This document shows, piece after piece, positions 61,294 through 64,000 of a stretch of DNA of 64,000 nt (positions are counted from its first letter, which is position 1; each line of letters opens with the position of its first letter). A program made the position numbers and the translations under genes. Under the pieces are notes generated by a model that searched no databases, had not been told where the DNA came from, and saw only the letters and a list, made by a program, of their open reading frames with translations. Origin of the DNA: an uncultured Porphyromonadaceae bacterium (GTDB taxonomy: Bacteria; Bacteroidota; Bacteroidia; Bacteroidales; Muribaculaceae); assembly GCA_947643665.1 (NCBI GenBank), contig CANRWW010000008.1:16039-80038 (forward strand), written 5' to 3'.

Positions 61294-63888
61294 ATGCATA
61301 AGCCATCCATTTTATTGACCGCGTTAAGTGCAGCCGCCCTATTGAACGGGTGTAGCAGCCACGGAGTGACAAACCTGCGGTGCGAATACACAGAAAACCC
61401 AGTCGGTATAGACGAAACCAACCCACGCTTCACATGGAACGTGGACGCAGGTTCAAGCAACCAATATGTGGTAGAGGTCGCCGAGTCCGAAGAAGCCTTG
61501 CGCGCCAACAAAACCATATGGAAATCGCAGACGCTTCCCGCAAACGCACTTTTTGCCATTTATAACGGGGATTCGCTCAAAAGCCATACCAGATATGCAT
61601 GGCGCGTTGTCGCGGATGGGCATCCCTCGGAAACGGCAACATTTGAGACGGCCAAGATGCAACCACACCACTGGAACGCATCATGGATAACCGACAAGAA
61701 CGACAAGGGATTTGAACCGGCGCCAATGTTGCGCAAAAAATTCCCGCTTGACAAAATACCCTCCAAAGCACGGGCATATGTTTCCGCAGCAGGATATTAT
61801 GCACTATACATAAACGGGAAACGAGTAGGAGACAGCCATATGGATCCCGGATATACCCACTACGACAAACGAAACCTGTATTCGACATATGATGTGACCC
61901 CATTGCTTAAAAAAGGAGAAAACACAATCGCGGCCGTACTCGGAAACGGTTTTTACAATTGCCAGAGCAAAGCTGTCTGGGATTTCGAGACCGCCCGCTG
62001 GCGCAACCGGCCTTCTATGATTTTTGAATTGCGAGGCAACTATGACGGCATGCATGACAAGCTGCTTGTAGCATCAGATAACAGCTGGCGCACATCAACC
62101 GGCCCTTACACCTATAACAACATCTACAGCGGAGACCGCTATGACGGACGCCTTACCCCAAACGGGTGGATGGCACCGGGATTCGATGATTCATCTTGGA
62201 CGCCGGCGATAACCGTAGCAGCCCCGTCAAATCTGCTGAAAGCACAGGCACTCCCTGCCATACGTCCTTCGGAAACCATCAAGCCCCGACTTATCAACTC
62301 ATGGGGCGACACCGTATATATCTTCGACATGGGGAAAAACATCGCAGGAGTTGCCGGACTGACTGTCAAGGGGGAGAGAGGCACATCCTTCAGACTTTCA
62401 TACGGTGAAATGCTTAAGAAAAACGGACGCCTCGAACAAGGCAACATTGACATATATTACCGCCCCGAAAAGCCAGGAGAAAAATTCCAGACCGATGAAT
62501 TCATACTGGGAGGTACAGGAGAAGAGGAGAGCTTCACCCCCCTGTTCACATACCACGGTTTCAGGTATGTGGAAGTCACGTCAGACCGTCCTGTAAAGTT
62601 GTCAGCAGACAACATAACGGGATATTTCATGCATACCGACGTAAAACCTGCGGGAAGTTTCTCATGCTCCGAACCGCTCCTTGGAAAAATCCATGCCGCC
62701 ACAATGCTAAGTTACCTCGGCAATCTGCACAGTATACCTACAGACTGCCCACAGCGCGAAAAAAACGGGTGGACAGCAGACGCACATGTGGCCATAGACC
62801 TCGGCTTGCTCAACTACGACGGAATCACATTCTACGAAAAATGGATGAACGACTTCATTGACAACCAACATGAGAATGGCAACATATCAGGCATCATCCC
62901 ATCAGACAGGTGGGGGTACGGCGACTGGCCTGGTCCGGTATGGGATGCAGCACTCTTCATAATACCTGAAGCCATTTACGATTATTACGGCGACCAGCGT
63001 GTCATTGAAAGGCTCTATCCGACAATGGAAAAATATTTCAGTTGGGTAAAAGGCCTTGAAAAAGAAGAAGGCTATCTCGGCAACGGCATAGGAGACTGGC
63101 TGTCATACAACGCCCAGACACCTACCGACTATACAAGCACGGTCTACTACTTTCTTGACAATGTAAAAATGGCAAAATTTGCTGCAATACTCGGCAAAGA
63201 TCCCGCGCCATATATCGAAAAAAGCAAACGTCTGAAGGAGACCATAAACAAACGTTGGTTCAATGAAAACTCAGGCACATATGCCAACGGCACACAAGCA
63301 GCCCTCGGAGTGGCGCTGTATGCAGGGATCGTGCCGGAAGGGAAAGAGGCTGCTGTAGCCGAAGCACTCCACAAGGCTGTGGAGGCGAATAATTACCATC
63401 TTGATTACGGTCTGTTGGGAAGTAAAACAGTGCCCGCAATGCTCACCCGCTACGGATATGTAGACGACGCATACCGCATGGCCACCAATACCGACGCCCC
63501 GTCGTGGGGCTACTGGCTTGAAAAGTGCGGATACACCACATTGGCAGAGACATGGACACTCAGTCCGGAATTTCGCGACGCATCCATAAACCATGTATTC
63601 ATGGGAGATATAAGCGCCTGGATGACACAGGCACTCGCCGGAATAAACCACGATCCTGGGAAGCCCGGTTTCTCCAATGTGATAATACGCCCGTACTTCC
63701 CCTGCGGCCTCGGATGGGCGGAAGGAAAATATGATTCCGTGCGCGGCACAATCAGCAGCAAATGGACCCGCGACGGTGACAACGTGACACTTACCGTCAC
63801 TATCCCTGGAGCTACCACAGCCACAGTTTATGCTCCCGATCCACAGAATGTAGGCTCAGGCACACATACCTTCAAATTCAAAATCTAA
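61294..63888 (+). CDS. GH78 alpha-L-rhamnosidase lipoprotein, 864 aa
   Basis: Signal with lipobox LLNGCSS, so membrane- or surface-anchored. N-terminal beta domains (residues ~25-150, VTNLRCEYTENPVGIDETNP; AYVSAAGYYALYINGKRVGD) precede the (alpha/alpha)6 barrel (~440-780) and a C-terminal sandwich. The catalytic block PTDCPQREKNGWTADAHV carries the general-acid Glu, and WGYWLEKCGYTTLAETW carries the second conserved Glu. It removes terminal alpha-L-rhamnose from plant or bacterial polysaccharides or flavonoid glycosides. It is divergent from an HTCS regulator; no SusC/SusD pair is visible within the window. Confidence 0.93.
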   Translation: MHKPSILLTALSAAALLNGCSSHGVTNLRCEYTENPVGIDETNPRFTWNVDAGSSNQYVVEVAESEEALRANKTIWKSQTLPANALFAIYNGDSLKSHTRYAWRVVADGHPSETATFETAKMQPHHWNASWITDKNDKGFEPAPMLRKKFPLDKIPSKARAYVSAAGYYALYINGKRVGDSHMDPGYTHYDKRNLYSTYDVTPLLKKGENTIAAVLGNGFYNCQSKAVWDFETARWRNRPSMIFELRGNYDGMHDKLLVASDNSWRTSTGPYTYNNIYSGDRYDGRLTPNGWMAPGFDDSSWTPAITVAAPSNLLKAQALPAIRPSETIKPRLINSWGDTVYIFDMGKNIAGVAGLTVKGERGTSFRLSYGEMLKKNGRLEQGNIDIYYRPEKPGEKFQTDEFILGGTGEEESFTPLFTYHGFRYVEVTSDRPVKLSADNITGYFMHTDVKPAGSFSCSEPLLGKIHAATMLSYLGNLHSIPTDCPQREKNGWTADAHVAIDLGLLNYDGITFYEKWMNDFIDNQHENGNISGIIPSDRWGYGDWPGPVWDAALFIIPEAIYDYYGDQRVIERLYPTMEKYFSWVKGLEKEEGYLGNGIGDWLSYNAQTPTDYTSTVYYFLDNVKMAKFAAILGKDPAPYIEKSKRLKETINKRWFNENSGTYANGTQAALGVALYAGIVPEGKEAAVAEALHKAVEANNYHLDYGLLGSKTVPAMLTRYGYVDDAYRMATNTDAPSWGYWLEKCGYTTLAETWTLSPEFRDASINHVFMGDISAWMTQALAGINHDPGKPGFSNVIIRPYFPCGLGWAEGKYDSVRGTISSKWTRDGDNVTLTVTIPGATTATVYAPDPQNVGSGTHTFKFKI

Positions 63889-64000
63889 AAACAAAGCGGA
63901 ATTCGATACGGCTTGAGTCAAAAAACCGGGATTATGGCATTGTCACATAAATAACGTGAGTTCGATATAACAATTCTGCTGTCCAACAATAAAACAATCA

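Noticed and set aside
1..64000. CRISPR arrays, tRNA or rRNA genes, insertion-sequence transposases
   Set aside because: I looked for regularly spaced repeats, tRNA T-arm signatures, rRNA segments and transposase motifs and found none that hold up.

Overview
The window reads as chromosomal DNA of a gut-type Bacteroidales. Muribaculaceae is my best guess, by inference only. Reasons: about half G+C; promoters that fit the Bacteroidota -33/-7 pattern (TTG, about 19 nt, TAnnTTTG) in front of many genes; a MurF-alanine racemase fusion; a PorE-like type IX secretion (T9SS) protein together with secreted proteins ending in T9SS-like C-terminal domains; a one-protein hybrid two-component system; and a BtuB-BtuG cobalamin uptake pair. 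I saw no rRNA, tRNA, CRISPR array or insertion-sequence transposase.

Layout. 1-4.8 kb: two large secreted multidomain adhesin-like proteins on the minus strand (the first runs off the window). 5-9.8 kb: minus-strand housekeeping genes (EamA transporter, guanine deaminase, TilS, MINPP-type phytase). 9.9-12.1 kb: plus-strand TPR protein, FolP and the c-di-AMP synthase CdaA, followed by a hairpin-rich stretch that ends in an intrinsic terminator. 12.2-18.6 kb: thioredoxin lipoprotein, malate dehydrogenase, patatin/outer-membrane-barrel protein, DUF805 protein, acyl-CoA synthetase. 18.9-24.3 kb: PorE-like protein, GSCFA protein, MurF-Alr. 24.6-35.4 kb: a duplicated-domain secreted protein, DUF4105 membrane protein, a degenerate alkaline-phosphatase-like protein, SecA, and a coiled-coil membrane protein.

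35.4-40.4 kb is accessory: a four-helix-bundle (23S IVS-type) gene inside a matched pair of 26-27 bp inverted repeats, a CPA2 antiporter, then a decayed C10-peptidase region with two paralogous lipoproteins. 40.5-42 kb: GuaA. 42.2-48.3 kb: a divergent carbohydrate locus (two GH32-family proteins facing a GntR regulator and an FGGY sugar kinase). 48.4-50.9 kb: DUF1846 protein and GluQ-RS. 50.9-54.5 kb: cobalamin riboswitch, terminator, BtuB-like receptor, BtuG-like lipoprotein. 54.5-56.9 kb: an AT-rich island with a KilA-N protein overlapping two small membrane proteins, plus a phage-like minus-strand gene. 57-63.9 kb: a hybrid two-component regulator divergent from a GH78 alpha-L-rhamnosidase.

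The most noteworthy items are the inverted-repeat cassette, the decayed protease/lipoprotein array, the structured element after cdaA, the KilA-N/membrane-protein module, and the GH32/FGGY locus whose second GH32 protein has altered catalytic motifs. All functional calls come from reading the translations; no database search was run.
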